This document shows, one piece after another, positions 1 to 9,964 of a stretch of 52,696 bases of DNA (position 1 is the first letter of the stretch; each line of letters begins with the position of its first letter). The notes below the pieces were generated by a model, which saw only the letters and a list, made by a program, of their open reading frames with translations, did no database searches and was not told the origin of the DNA. The DNA is from Sphingomonas sp. GM_Shp_1 (lineage in GTDB: Bacteria > Pseudomonadota > Alphaproteobacteria > Sphingomonadales > Sphingomonadaceae): the NCBI RefSeq assembly GCF_026540895.1, contig NZ_JALNUR010000023.1, positions 1 through 52,696 on the forward strand, written 5' to 3'. The translations under genes and the position numbers were made by a program.

Positions 1-28
1 GCTCGGGTCGACTCCATGTCATCCCGCT

Positions 29-619
29 CTAGCGATGTTTCGCCGACACCGGGTCGCGGACTACGCCGACATCGGCGAAGCGCTTGGGTTCGGCGGGATG
101 GGGGGCGGGCTCGGCGAGTTCGCGCTGCCAGTACCCGACATCGATCCAGCGGCCATGCTTGTGCCCGACTTCGCGGAAGACGCCCGCGCGGCGGAAGCCG
201 ACCGCTTCGTGCAGCTTGATCGAGCCGTCATTGGGCAGCGCGATCACGCCCATCGCCTGGGTGAAGCCTTGCGCGGTCAGCGTGTCGACCAGCGCCTCGT
301 ACAGCAGTCGTCCGATGCCCGAACGCTGCGACACATCGGCGACATAGATGGTCGTCTCCACCACCCAGCGATAGGCTTCGCGCTCGCGGAACCGGGCGGC
401 ATAGGCATAGCCGATCACGCCTTCCTCATTCCCCTGCTCGTCCGCCAGCGTCGCGACGATCCAGGGATAAAGGCCGTCCGCCCCCTCCATCCGCGCGCGC
501 ATCGTGTCGGCATCCGGGGCCTGGGTCTCGAACGACACGACGCCGGCCAGAACATGCGGGGCATAGATGGCGGCGATGGCGGCGGCGTCATCGGGGCGGG
601 CGGCGCGGATGGCGATCAT
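29..619 (-). CDS. GNAT N-acetyltransferase, phosphinothricin/MnaT-like
   Basis: A 196-residue single-domain acetyltransferase that moves an acetyl group from acetyl-CoA to an amine. The acetyl-CoA loop QRSGIG is at about residues 98-103, and GHKHGRWIDVGYWQ at 152-165 is the C-terminal signature of the PAT/Bar/YncA branch, whose members act on phosphinothricin, methionine sulfone or related amino acids. No signal peptide is seen, so it should be cytosolic. The true substrate cannot be read from sequence. The tail after about 170 is Pro/Ala-rich and not conserved in the family. The gene lies downstream of sppA on the same strand, separated from it by a family A repeat. Confidence 0.9.
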   Translation of the reverse strand: MIAIRAARPDDAAAIAAIYAPHVLAGVVSFETQAPDADTMRARMEGADGLYPWIVATLADEQGNEEGVIGYAYAARFREREAYRWVVETTIYVADVSQRSGIGRLLYEALVDTLTAQGFTQAMGVIALPNDGSIKLHEAVGFRRAGVFREVGHKHGRWIDVGYWQRELAEPAPHPAEPKRFADVGVVRDPVSAKHR

Positions 620-692
620 GCTGGGCGAGGACTCCGGAAGTGATGGACCTGCCTAGCGTGAAGCGCGGCGGTTCGGGAAGTGCCAATCCCAA

Positions 693-786
693 CCTCCGTT
701 CGCACTGAACGAAGTCGAAGTGCATGGGATAACGCTTGCCGATCGGGCGGGGCATGGCCTTCGACTTCGCTCAGGCTGAACGGGGG
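693..786. repeat. Intergenic repeat family A, copy 1
   Basis: Two inverted half-sites: a left arm CCTCCGTTCGCACTGAACGA followed by AGTCGAAGTGCATGG, and a right arm with CTTCGACTTCGCTCAGGCTG then AACGGGGG. It can fold into a long hairpin. It fills most of the gap between the 3' end of sppA and the start of the GNAT gene. Seven further copies or half-copies lie in this window. Confidence 0.85.
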
Positions 787-795
787 TGGGGGGCG

Positions 796-2757
796 TTACA
801 GCCCCAGCTTCGCGATCACCATGTCGAGCAGCCGCTGGTCGCCGGCCTTCGCCATCGGACCCAGCCCACCGCATTCCAGGCAGCGCGCCTGCACCGATCC
901 GCCGCGCACCAGCCGGGTGACGTCGCCCAGCGCGCGCGCGACCACCGCACGACGCTCGGCGGCGGCGATGGCGAAGACGTCGCCGCCCTGCTGGCCGTCA
1001 TCGTCGCTCTCGAAACCTTCGGCCAGGAAGGACGCGAAGCCCGGCTTCTTCTCCAGATATTCGGCATGGACCTTGGCGGGGTCCAGCTTGGCGCGGCGCG
1101 CGGCCTCGGCGATGGCGTCGGACAGATTGCCGAAGCGGTCGACCAGGCCGATCTGGCGCGCGGTGCCGCCGTCCCACACGCGGCCCTGCGCGATGGTGTC
1201 GACCTTTTCCGGCGTCATGTGGCGCGACTGCGCGACACGGGACAGGAACTGGCGATAGCCATTCTCGATTCCCGCTTGCAGGATCGTGTCGAGCATCGGC
1301 GTGGTGCCGCCCAGCACGTCGGGCTGGCCGGTCAGCGGCGTGGTCTTCACCCCGTCGGTGGTCACGCCGATCTTGGCGAGCGTGTTCTCGAAGGTCGGGA
1401 TGATGCCGAAGATGCCGATCGACCCGGTGATCGTCCCCGGTTCGGCGAAGATCATGTCGGCGGGGGTCGAGACCCAATAGCCCCCCGACGCGGCGAGCCC
1501 GCCCATCGAGACGACGACCGGCAGCTTCTGCCGCTTGGCCTCCAGGATCGCCTGGCGGATCTGCTCGGACGCCAGCACCGAGCCACCCGGCGAATCGACG
1601 CGCACGACCAGTGCCTTCAGCTTCTTGGCGGCCAGCCCGTCGAGCAGTGCCTTGGACACCGTCTCTCCGGCGGCGGTGCCGGGGCCCGCTTCGCCATCGA
1701 CGATATCGCCCGCGACGGTCAGCACGCCGATCGCGTCGCCGCTGGTGGGCAGCGGATTGGCGCGCACCCAGGACGCATAGGAGATGGTGCGGAAGCTGCC
1801 CGCGGGCTTGTTCGCCTCGACCCCGGCGATCTCCGCCACCCGTTTGCCAAAGGCCATGCGGTCGCCCAGCTTGTCGACCAGCCCGGCCTTCAGATTGGCC
1901 TCGGCGATATTGCCGTTGGTAGCGAGCACCGCGCGGTCGGGCTGTGACAGGAAGGTGTCGATCTGCGCCTTGGGCCGCGCCTTGGCGACGGCTTCGCGCC
2001 ACTGGGCGAACAGCGTGCCGTACAGGGCCTGCGACGCGGCCCGCGCATCGGGGCTCTGGTCGGTGCGGATATAGGGCTCGACGAAGGATTTGAACTTGCC
2101 GACGCGATAGACATGGGTGTTGACGCCCAGCTTGTCGATCAGCCCCTTATAGTAAAGCTGGTTGCCGCCCGGCCCCGCGAACAGCGTGCCGCCCAGCGGA
2201 TTGACCCAGATCTCGCTGGCGTTCGATGCCAGGCGATAGGCGCCGTCGGTATAGGCGGTGGCATAGGTCAGCACCGGCTTGCCGCTCTTGCGGAAGCGGG
2301 TGATCGCATCGCCGACTTCCTGCAAGGTCGCCGGATAGGCGCCGCCGAACGCGTCGAGGTCGAGGACCAGCAGCTTCACCCGGCCATCGCCCTTGGCGGT
2401 GTCGATCGCGCGCACCACGTCGCGCAGGCGATACTGGCGCGGGGTGTCGCCGCCCGACAGCAGCGCGAGCGGCGCGATCGTCTCGGGCTGTTCGACGATC
2501 GGGCCGTCCAGCTTCAGGAGGAGCGCGCCGTCGGTGATCGCCTTGGTCCCCGGCCGCGCGTTGAGCGCCGCGAAGATCAGCCCGAAGAACAGCAGCATCG
2601 CCGCGAGCACCAGGAAATCCTTGATCCCCACCAGCAGCCGCCAGGCCGCCTTGACGATCCGCCAGCCACTGCGCTTGCCGGGCTTGCGCCCCGGGCGACT
2701 GAAATCCTGGTCGAGCGGGGAGGCGGGCGGAAGAGCGTCTGCGCGAGCGTCGGTCAT
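796..2757 (-). CDS. sppA: Signal peptide peptidase SppA, 67K type
   Basis: A 653-residue membrane serine protease that degrades cleaved signal peptides. A basic N-terminal tail is followed by one membrane segment at about 46-66, then two S49 protease domains as in E. coli SppA. The catalytic lysine is K223 in VGKFKSFVEP of the first domain, and the catalytic serine is S424 in GGLAASGGYW of the second, so the dyad is split across the tandem repeat as known for the family. The C-terminus carries an unusual ARCLECGG motif (CxxC) just before the last 25 residues. It is transcribed away from groESL, with a 219-base divergent gap. Confidence 0.95.
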   Translation of the reverse strand: MTDARADALPPASPLDQDFSRPGRKPGKRSGWRIVKAAWRLLVGIKDFLVLAAMLLFFGLIFAALNARPGTKAITDGALLLKLDGPIVEQPETIAPLALLSGGDTPRQYRLRDVVRAIDTAKGDGRVKLLVLDLDAFGGAYPATLQEVGDAITRFRKSGKPVLTYATAYTDGAYRLASNASEIWVNPLGGTLFAGPGGNQLYYKGLIDKLGVNTHVYRVGKFKSFVEPYIRTDQSPDARAASQALYGTLFAQWREAVAKARPKAQIDTFLSQPDRAVLATNGNIAEANLKAGLVDKLGDRMAFGKRVAEIAGVEANKPAGSFRTISYASWVRANPLPTSGDAIGVLTVAGDIVDGEAGPGTAAGETVSKALLDGLAAKKLKALVVRVDSPGGSVLASEQIRQAILEAKRQKLPVVVSMGGLAASGGYWVSTPADMIFAEPGTITGSIGIFGIIPTFENTLAKIGVTTDGVKTTPLTGQPDVLGGTTPMLDTILQAGIENGYRQFLSRVAQSRHMTPEKVDTIAQGRVWDGGTARQIGLVDRFGNLSDAIAEAARRAKLDPAKVHAEYLEKKPGFASFLAEGFESDDDGQQGGDVFAIAAAERRAVVARALGDVTRLVRGGSVQARCLECGGLGPMAKAGDQRLLDMVIAKLGL

Positions 2758-2885
2758 CCGGCATGGCTAGCCCAGCCGCGAAGGCTCGGCAATGGCCCGT
2801 ATTATGGGGCCAATACGGACGCGGATGGCCTGCGATTTTGTTCCCGGCTTTCGGGCGGCCCGTCGAAATTTTTTGGGATGGACCG

Positions 2886-2914
2886 TTGACGCCCTGAACC
2901 GTCGTTCACATATC
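2886..2914 (+). promoter_or_regulatory. Putative groESL promoter
   Basis: TTGACG at 2886-2891 and CATATC at 2909-2914 are separated by 17 bases. The -35 match to the sigma70 consensus is good and the -10 match is weak (3 of 6). The predicted start would fall near 2920, directly at the CIRCE operator, which is the usual arrangement for HrcA repression. A heat-shock sigma factor element could overlap it but is not clear. Confidence 0.45.
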
Positions 2915-2921
2915 CGGGGTG

Positions 2922-2948
2922 TTGGCACTCGCATGGCTCGAGTGCCAG
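2922..2948 (+). promoter_or_regulatory. CIRCE operator (HrcA binding site)
   Basis: The inverted repeat TTGGCACTC, nine spacer bases, GAGTGCCAG matches the CIRCE consensus TTAGCACTC-N9-GAGTGCTAA at 14 of 18 arm positions and remains mostly self-complementary. It ends 34 bases before the groES start. CIRCE is bound by the repressor HrcA, whose folding depends on GroEL, giving negative feedback. hrcA itself is not in the window. Confidence 0.93.
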
Positions 2949-2982
2949 AAAAGTGTAACATGCCAGATAAAGGGACATGGCA

Positions 2983-3270
2983 ATGAACTTTCGTCCGTTG
3001 CACGACCGCGTTCTCGTCCGTCGCGTCGAGGCCGAGGAAAAGACGGCTGGCGGGATCATCATCCCCGACACCGCCAAGGAAAAGCCCCAGGAGGGCGAAG
3101 TCGTCGCCGCCGGTTCGGGTGCGAAGGCCGAAGACGGCAAGCTGACCCCGCTGGACGTGAAGGCGGGCGACCGCATCCTGTTCGGCAAGTGGTCGGGCAC
3201 CGAGGTCAAGGTGAACGGTGAAGACCTGCTGATCATGAAGGAATCGGACATCCTCGGCGTCATCGGCTGA
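2983..3270 (+). CDS. groES: Co-chaperonin GroES
   Basis: A 95-residue cytosolic co-chaperonin that caps the GroEL ring as a heptamer. The N-terminus [14 protein letters not shown] and the [20 protein letters not shown] segment, which holds the mobile loop, are typical of alphaproteobacterial Gro[17 protein letters not shown] and the ESDILG terminus complete the fold. Two in-frame ATGs exist at 2977 and 2983. The second is preferred because AAAGGGA at 2969-2975 then sits 7 bases upstream, while the first would leave only one base. It is first in the groESL operon under CIRCE. Confidence 0.97.
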   Translation: MNFRPLHDRVLVRRVEAEEKTAGGIIIPDTAKEKPQEGEVVAAGSGAKAEDGKLTPLDVKAGDRILFGKWSGTEVKVNGEDLLIMKESDILGVIG

Positions 3271-3280
3271 GAATAGTCCC

Positions 3281-5009
<1,729 letters not shown>

Positions 5010-5083
5010 GTCGGATCGGGGACCGGCGGGGCGAAGGCCTCGCCGGGAACCGGACCGGCTGGGATGCCAGCCCAGACGCAAGA

Positions 5084-5113
5084 GGGCCTGGGGAGCGATC
5101 CCCGGGCCCTTTT
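5084..5113 (+). terminator. groESL intrinsic terminator
   Basis: An 11-bp stem GGGCCTGGGGA / TCCCCGGGCCC with one G-T wobble and a GCGA loop is followed by TTTT. It lies 75 bases after the groEL stop. Confidence 0.85.
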
Positions 5114-5141
5114 CGCGTCCGCCCTGTTTGTCTTGCCCCGA

Positions 5142-5233
5142 CCTCCGTTCGGCCGGAGCACAGTCGAAGGTCGCGGGGGTTTCGTGAGGCGGGGCCGGGG
5201 GCGTGCACTTCGACTTCGCTCAGTGCGAACGGG
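5142..5233. repeat. Intergenic repeat family A, copy 2
   Basis: A left half CCTCCGTTCGGCCGGAGCAC-AGTCGAAGG is diverged; the right half GTGCACTTCGACTTCGCTCA-GTGCGAACGGG is intact. With copy 3 and a family C hairpin it fills the 570-base gap between groEL and the convergent DsbA-like gene. I see no gene in this gap. Confidence 0.8.
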
Positions 5234-5287
5234 TGTTGGGAGGTGGGGCGGCGTTGCGGGGGTTTTCGCATTGTCCAGTCACCCCAT

Positions 5288-5395
5288 CCTCCGTTCAGCC
5301 TGAGCGCAGTCGAAGGCCAAGGGAATCGCGTGGGGCGGGGGGCAGGGTATGCACTTCGACCTTGCCCAGCGTGAGCGAGGTGAGGGGCTCAAGGA
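5288..5395. repeat. Intergenic repeat family A, copy 3
   Basis: The left half CCTCCGTTCAGCCTGAGCGC-AGTCGAAGGCCAAGGGAAT is well kept. The right half, TGCACTTCGACCTTGCCCAG, has several changes that weaken pairing with the left arm. Confidence 0.75.
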
Positions 5396-5464
5396 GAAAG
5401 TGCGTGCGGGTGGCCTTCGCTCATGCGCAGCCAGGTCCTACCCGCGGCATTGATGACCGGGCAA

Positions 5465-5493
5465 TTGGACCCCGACCTTCGCCGGGGTCATGC
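5465..5493. repeat. Family C hairpin
   Basis: GACCCCGACCTTCGCCGGGG-TC pairs GACCCCG with CGGGGTC around CTTCGC. It matches the core of the longer family C pair at 17.13-17.24 kb. Confidence 0.7.
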
Positions 5494-5523
5494 CGGATGG
5501 CGCGGGAATATCTCCAGTAACAG

Positions 5524-5557
5524 AAAAAGGCGGCCGGACCTTCGCCCGACCGCCTTT
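5524..5557 (-). terminator. Terminator of the DsbA-like operon
   Basis: Read on the minus strand: AAAGGCGGTCGG, a 7-base loop, then CCGGCCGCCTTTTT with its T run. The 12-bp stem has one wobble pair. It lies 23 bases after the stop of the DsbA-like lipoprotein gene. Confidence 0.85.
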
Positions 5558-5579
5558 CCCGTAACCAGAAACGCCCTGC

Positions 5580-6320
5580 TTACGCGCCCGCTTTCTTCAG
5601 CGCCGCCTGGACATCGCTCCAGCTGATCGCGCCCTTCAGCGGCTTGCCGTTCAGGAGGAAGGTCGGCGTACCGGTCACCGTGCCGTCGGCGCCGCGATCC
5701 TGGGTCTGCTTGGTCAGGCGGTCGATCTGCGTCATGTCGCTCAGGCACTGGCGCGCCTTGGCTTCGGGGATGCCGCGCTGCTTGACGAAGTTGATCAGGT
5801 CCATCTGATCGGCCAGCGCCTTGATGACATCGACCGGCTTGGCGTTCTGCAACTGCTGCTGCATCGCGGGCGGCATCGCCTGGAGCTTGTCGTTGAAGCC
5901 CTGCTGCGACTGGTACATCTGCTCCAGCACCGGGAAGAAGGTCGCCTCGCCCGCGCAGATGCCGAGCAGCGCCGGGGGCAGGTCGGGCGCGCCGTGGATC
6001 AGAAATTCGCGGAATTCCCAGCTGACCTTACCCGACTTGACGTAGGTGTTCGTCAGCGGCTCGTAACCCTCACGCGCGAACGCGCCACAGGCGGGGCACA
6101 GGCGCGAGCCATATTCGACCAGCTTGATGGGCGCATTGGGGTTGCCCATCACATAGCCTTCGTCGGTCTTGCTGACGACCTGGGTCCAGTCCTGGCCCGT
6201 AGGGGCGGCGATCGCGGGCAGCGGCGAAGCGGCGGGGGCGGTGCTGTTGGCGTCGCCATTGCCGCCGCCACAGGCCGCAAGGGCGAGCGGAAGGGCGAGG
6301 AGGAGAAGGCGAGACTTCAT
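5580..6320 (-). CDS. DsbA-like thioredoxin-fold lipoprotein (CPAC)
   Basis: A 246-residue thiol-disulfide oxidoreductase of the DsbA/DsbG/BdbD class. The signal peptide LLLLALPLALAAC ends in a lipobox with Cys at about 17, so it should be a lipid-anchored periplasmic protein. The active-site CPAC is at about 75-78 in GSRLCPACGAF, and the cis-Pro loop is GTPTFLLNG near the C-terminus. Two in-frame starts (6326 and 6320) exist; 6320 gives GGAG at 9 bases. It follows a second DsbA-like gene by 29 bases on the same strand, so the two are likely co-transcribed. Whether it oxidises, isomerises or reduces cannot be told from sequence. Confidence 0.9.
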   Translation of the reverse strand: MKSRLLLLALPLALAACGGGNGDANSTAPAASPLPAIAAPTGQDWTQVVSKTDEGYVMGNPNAPIKLVEYGSRLCPACGAFAREGYEPLTNTYVKSGKVSWEFREFLIHGAPDLPPALLGICAGEATFFPVLEQMYQSQQGFNDKLQAMPPAMQQQLQNAKPVDVIKALADQMDLINFVKQRGIPEAKARQCLSDMTQIDRLTKQTQDRGADGTVTGTPTFLLNGKPLKGAISWSDVQAALKKAGA

Positions 6321-6349
6321 CGACATATGCTCCGAGGAAAAAAAGGGAA

Positions 6350-7045
6350 TTAGCGCGAACCGGCGGCGCGCAACAGCGGCATCAGCCAATCCCAGGTGAA
6401 GACGCCCATCGCCTGTTTGCCGTTGATGAAGAAGCCCGGCGTCCCTTCGATGCTTTCGGGGGCGGAACTGGTCATCGCGACGATCCGGTCGGTGGCGGCG
6501 CGGTCCGACAGGCAGGCCGTGATCTGCGCATCGCCGAGCCCCGCCGCCTTGCCGATCGCGGTCAGCCCGGCGCCATCGGCGATCGCGCGCATCTGCGCCG
6601 CAAGCGGATAGGTGCCGATGCGCTGGCCATTGGCCTGATCGAACTCCATGGCGCGCTGGCCCCAGCTCTTCTGCTGCGCGAACAGCGTCTCGGTCAGCCC
6701 GACGAACTTGCCCGCGCCGCCGCACCGCGCGATGAGCGACGCAGCGAGGTCGACCCGGTTGAGCAGATAATGGCGCACCTCGATGCTGGTCGAGCCCGAG
6801 CGGACGAACTGCCCCTTGAGCACCGGCGTCGCGCTGTTCACGAAGGCGGCGCAATGTGGGCAGGTATAGCTGACATATTCCACCAGCTTCACCCGCGCAT
6901 CGGGGTTGCCGATGACATAGGCGCCCGCAGGCGTCTGGGTGATATGGGTCGTCCAGTCGACCTTGGCTCGCGCCTGGGCGGCGTCGGCGCTGGCGGCGGC
7001 GGAGAGCGAAAGGCCGAGCGCGGCCAGCGACAGGAAAAGACGCAT
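6350..7045 (-). CDS. DsbA-like periplasmic thiol-disulfide oxidoreductase (CPHC)
   Basis: A 231-residue thioredoxin-fold protein with a cleavable signal peptide ending in ASADA-AQA at about 20-25. The active site CPHC at 62-65, in SYTCPHCAAF, is the classic strongly oxidising DsbA type, and GTPGFFING holds the cis-proline. Its start overlaps the stop of the upstream DUF721 gene by one base (TGATG), which suggests translational coupling. It shares the motif IGNPDARVKLVEY with the neighbouring lipoprotein (MGNPNAPIKLVEY), so the pair probably arose by duplication. Confidence 0.92.
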   Translation of the reverse strand: MRLFLSLAALGLSLSAAASADAAQARAKVDWTTHITQTPAGAYVIGNPDARVKLVEYVSYTCPHCAAFVNSATPVLKGQFVRSGSTSIEVRHYLLNRVDLAASLIARCGGAGKFVGLTETLFAQQKSWGQRAMEFDQANGQRIGTYPLAAQMRAIADGAGLTAIGKAAGLGDAQITACLSDRAATDRIVAMTSSAPESIEGTPGFFINGKQAMGVFTWDWLMPLLRAAGSR

Positions 7046-7560
7046 CACGACACCTTGGGAAGGCCGCGCGTCGCAGCGACGCCCGCGGCAAGCGATTCGA
7101 GGACCGCGCGCAGCTCCGGGTCGGCGATCTGGCGCAACCCGTCGCCCATTTCGGGCGGCACGGGCTGGGGCTTGGGCGGCGCGGCGCGGCGCGGGGCGGC
7201 CATGGGCAGCTCGCCCTGCCGGATCTGGAGCCGCGCGACTGCCGGATAGCCGAAGAAGCGGTTCACCCGCTCGATGATCTCGGGCGCGATATGCTGCATC
7301 ATCGGTGCATGCGCGCCGCGCACGACCAGCGTCAGCACGCCATTCTGCTTCTCGCCCTGGGGAAAGCGGATCGATTCGGGCGCGCTGGCGGTCGACAGGC
7401 GGGGGCCGACGATGTCGGGCCAGCGGCTGACGATCGCGCTCTGCACGAAGCCGAAGCGGCGAAAGGCCGCGCCGCCGATGGCGGGCAGCAGTTCGGACAC
7501 CGCACGGGGGCGGTTGGAACGGGGGGGCGGCTCCTGGGGGGCGCGGACGCGCTTGCTCAT
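7045..7560 (-). CDS. DUF721 / DciA-like protein
   Basis: A 171-residue basic cytosolic protein of the DUF721 family. The conserved core runs from FRRFGFVQSAIVSRWPDIVG through SIRFPQGEKQNGVLTLVV to QIRQGELP at about residues 34-118. The C-terminal third is Pro/Ala-rich and then helical. DUF721 includes DciA, the ancestral loader of the replicative helicase DnaB, but assignment of that role here is inference. The start MSKRV at 7560 has GGAG 6 bases upstream; longer starts exist. It is divergent from mutY with a gap of only 26 bases. Confidence 0.85.
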   Translation of the reverse strand: MSKRVRAPQEPPPRSNRPRAVSELLPAIGGAAFRRFGFVQSAIVSRWPDIVGPRLSTASAPESIRFPQGEKQNGVLTLVVRGAHAPMMQHIAPEIIERVNRFFGYPAVARLQIRQGELPMAAPRRAAPPKPQPVPPEMGDGLRQIADPELRAVLESLAAGVAATRGLPKVS

Positions 7561-7586
7561 ATCGGGCTCCATGCCATAGCGGGCGG

Positions 7587-8636
7587 GTGGACGCCAAGCA
7601 TTCATCATCGCCCGATATGCCCGCCGCCCGGCTGCTCGCCTGGTATGACCGGCACGCCCGCGACCTGCCCTGGCGCAGCCGTCCGGGGCAGACGCCCGAT
7701 CCGTACCGGGTCTGGCTGTCCGAGGTGATGCTGCAACAGACGACGGTGGCGGCGGTCACGCCCCGTTTCACCGCCTGGGTGGCGCGCTGGCCCGATGTGG
7801 CGAGCCTGGCGGCGGCGTCAGACGAGGACATCATGGCCGCCTGGGCGGGGCTGGGCTACTATGCCCGTGCGCGCAATCTCGTGAAGGCGGCGCGCGCGGT
7901 GGTCGCCGAGCATAACGGGCGCTTTCCCGCGACCGAGGCGGCGCTTCGCGACCTGCCGGGACTGGGGGCCTATACGGCGGCGGCGGTGGCGGCGATCGCG
8001 TTCGGCGAGCGCGCGGTGGTGGTCGACGCCAATGTCGAGCGGGTCGTTGCGCGACTCTTCGCCATCACGACGCCATTGCCCGCCGCACGCCCCGCGATTC
8101 GCGAGGCGACCGACCGGATCACGCCGGACGCGCGAGCCGGGGATTTCGCGCAAGCCATGATGGACCTGGGGTCTTCCATCTGCACGGTGAAGAAACCGCA
8201 ATGCCTGCTCTGCCCGCTCGCCACCGATTGCGATGCGCGGGCGCAGGGGATCGCCGAGACGCTACCCGCCAAGGCCCCGAAGAAGAAGCGCCCCTATCGC
8301 CACGGCACCGTCTTCTGGATCGAGCGGGACGGCCGGGTCTGGCTGGTCCGTCGCCCGGACAAGGGGATGCTGGGCGGGATGCGCGCGCTGCCCACCGGGC
8401 CTTGGGAGGACGACCGACCCGGTCTGGCCGATGCGCCGGGCAGGGGGCCCTGGACAATGCTAAACGAGACGGTCGTCCATGGCTTCACCCATTTCGAGCT
8501 GGAATTGGCGCTCGCGAAGAGCAAGGGCGAACCGGATGATTCGGTGGCGGGCGAATGGTGGCCGATCGCCGAATTGGGAACCGCCGGCCTGCCCACATTG
8601 TTCGCGCGGGCAGCCGATCGTTTGAAAGGGGCCTGA
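7587..8636 (+). CDS. mutY: A/G-specific adenine glycosylase MutY
   Basis: A 349-residue base-excision repair enzyme that removes adenine paired with 8-oxoguanine. The HhH-GPD domain holds E46 in SEVMLQQT, the helix-hairpin-helix LPGLGAYTA at 123-131 and the catalytic D147 in VDANVERV. The 4Fe-4S ligands C199-x6-C206-x2-C209-x5-C215 are complete. A C-terminal NUDIX-like domain, which recognises 8-oxoG, follows from about 240. The start is a GTG at 7587; an ATG at 7617 (MPAARLL) is a possible alternative. Confidence 0.97.
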   Translation: MDAKHSSSPDMPAARLLAWYDRHARDLPWRSRPGQTPDPYRVWLSEVMLQQTTVAAVTPRFTAWVARWPDVASLAAASDEDIMAAWAGLGYYARARNLVKAARAVVAEHNGRFPATEAALRDLPGLGAYTAAAVAAIAFGERAVVVDANVERVVARLFAITTPLPAARPAIREATDRITPDARAGDFAQAMMDLGSSICTVKKPQCLLCPLATDCDARAQGIAETLPAKAPKKKRPYRHGTVFWIERDGRVWLVRRPDKGMLGGMRALPTGPWEDDRPGLADAPGRGPWTMLNETVVHGFTHFELELALAKSKGEPDDSVAGEWWPIAELGTAGLPTLFARAADRLKGA

Positions 8637-8641
8637 AGCCG

Positions 8642-9964
8642 ATGATGCGCCGTGTGATGATGACGGGCGGGGTGATGCTGACCCTGTTGAGTGCCACCGC
8701 CCCGGCGCAGGTCGCCGCGCAAGCCCGACCCCAGGCGCGAACCGCCGCCCCGCTGCCCGCGACCCAGGCGCTGTTCGACAGCTATGTCCGGTCGGGGAAG
8801 ATGCCCGGCATCGTCGCCGCGATCGGGCTTCCGGGCAAGCCGGCGATGTTCGTGTCCGCCGGTCGCACGGGTGTCGAGCCCAACGCCCCCGCCGTCACGC
8901 CCGACAGCCTGTGGCGCGTCTATTCGATGACCAAGCCGATCACCGCCATGGCGGCGATGATGCTGATCGAGGAGGGCAAGCTGAAACTCGATCAGCCGCT
9001 GTCCGACATCTATCCCGCCTATAAGCAGATGCGGGTGCTGACCGCCCCCGACGCCTCGCTCGACAGCCGCCCGGCGACCCGGCCGATCACGATCCGCAAC
9101 CTGCTGACCCATACGGCGGGGCTGGGATACAGCATCGTGACCAAGGGGCCGCTGCTCAAGGAATATGAGCGGCTGGGGATCGTGCCCTTCGCCGCCAATG
9201 CGCAGGTGGAGGCGCAGGTCCGCCCGACCCGCCCCGCCAACCTCCAGCAATTCGCCGAGCGCGTCGCCACCCTGCCGCTGATCGCCGAGCCGGGAACGAA
9301 GTGGAGCTATTCGATCGGCCTCGACGTGATGGCGGCGGTGGTCGAGAAGGTGTCGGGAATGCCGTTCGAGCGGTTCGTGCAGACGCGGCTCTTCACCCCG
9401 CTCAAGATGAATTCCAGCTATTGGCAGGTGCCCGCGTCGGCGGCGAACCGGCTGGTCAGCAATTACACCTTCCTCGGCGACAATCTGGTCCCGGTCGATC
9501 CGGCGGCGAGATCGGTGTTCCTCCAGGCGCCGAGCTTTCCCTATGGCGGCGCGGGGCTGGTCATGTCGGCGCGCGACTATGACCGGTTCCTTCAGATGCT
9601 GCAAAATGGCGGCGAGCTGGACGGCGTGCGGGTGCTGAAGGCCGAGACGGTCGGCCTCGCCATGTCCAACCTGCTGCCCCAGGGGGTGACCTATGGCGGC
9701 GTGTCGGGATCGACCGGGGGCAGCGCGGGGGCGGTGCCGACCGGCTATGGCGCGGGCGGGTCGGTAACGCTGGCCGACACGCCGGGCGGGCCGGGCAAGG
9801 GAACCTATGGCTGGGGCGGGGCGGCGGGCACGGTCGCCTATGTCGATCCGACCCGGCATCTGCGCGGCACGGTGATGGTCAATTATTTCCCCGCCGACAA
9901 ATATCCGCTCCGCCGCGATCTGGCGGCGGCGCTCTATCAGGATCTGGGGCAGTCGCGTCCGTGA
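8642..9964 (+). CDS. Serine hydrolase of the class C beta-lactamase family
   Basis: A 440-residue exported hydrolase with a signal peptide ending near QVAAQA. The nucleophile motif SMTK (S95 to K98) fits SxxK of class C beta-lactamases, DD-peptidases and EstB-type esterases. YSI at about 223, in GTKWSYSIGLDVM, takes the place of the YxN motif and is usual for esterase-like members, so penicillinase activity should not be assumed. The tail WGGAAGTVAYVDPTRHL is the family C-terminal motif. It starts 5 bases after mutY and overlaps nudC by four bases (GTGA). Confidence 0.9.
   Translation: MMRRVMMTGGVMLTLLSATAPAQVAAQARPQARTAAPLPATQALFDSYVRSGKMPGIVAAIGLPGKPAMFVSAGRTGVEPNAPAVTPDSLWRVYSMTKPITAMAAMMLIEEGKLKLDQPLSDIYPAYKQMRVLTAPDASLDSRPATRPITIRNLLTHTAGLGYSIVTKGPLLKEYERLGIVPFAANAQVEAQVRPTRPANLQQFAERVATLPLIAEPGTKWSYSIGLDVMAAVVEKVSGMPFERFVQTRLFTPLKMNSSYWQVPASAANRLVSNYTFLGDNLVPVDPAARSVFLQAPSFPYGGAGLVMSARDYDRFLQMLQNGGELDGVRVLKAETVGLAMSNLLPQGVTYGGVSGSTGGSAGAVPTGYGAGGSVTLADTPGGPGKGTYGWGGAAGTVAYVDPTRHLRGTVMVNYFPADKYPLRRDLAAALYQDLGQSRP

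Noticed and set aside
5010..5579. A gene in the 570-base gap between groEL and the DsbA-like lipoprotein
   Set aside because: Short frames there consist of repeat families A and C and lack ribosome binding sites.
8642..9964. Calling the serine hydrolase an AmpC beta-lactamase
   Set aside because: The SxxK motif is present but YSI replaces YxN, which favours the esterase/peptidase-like branch.
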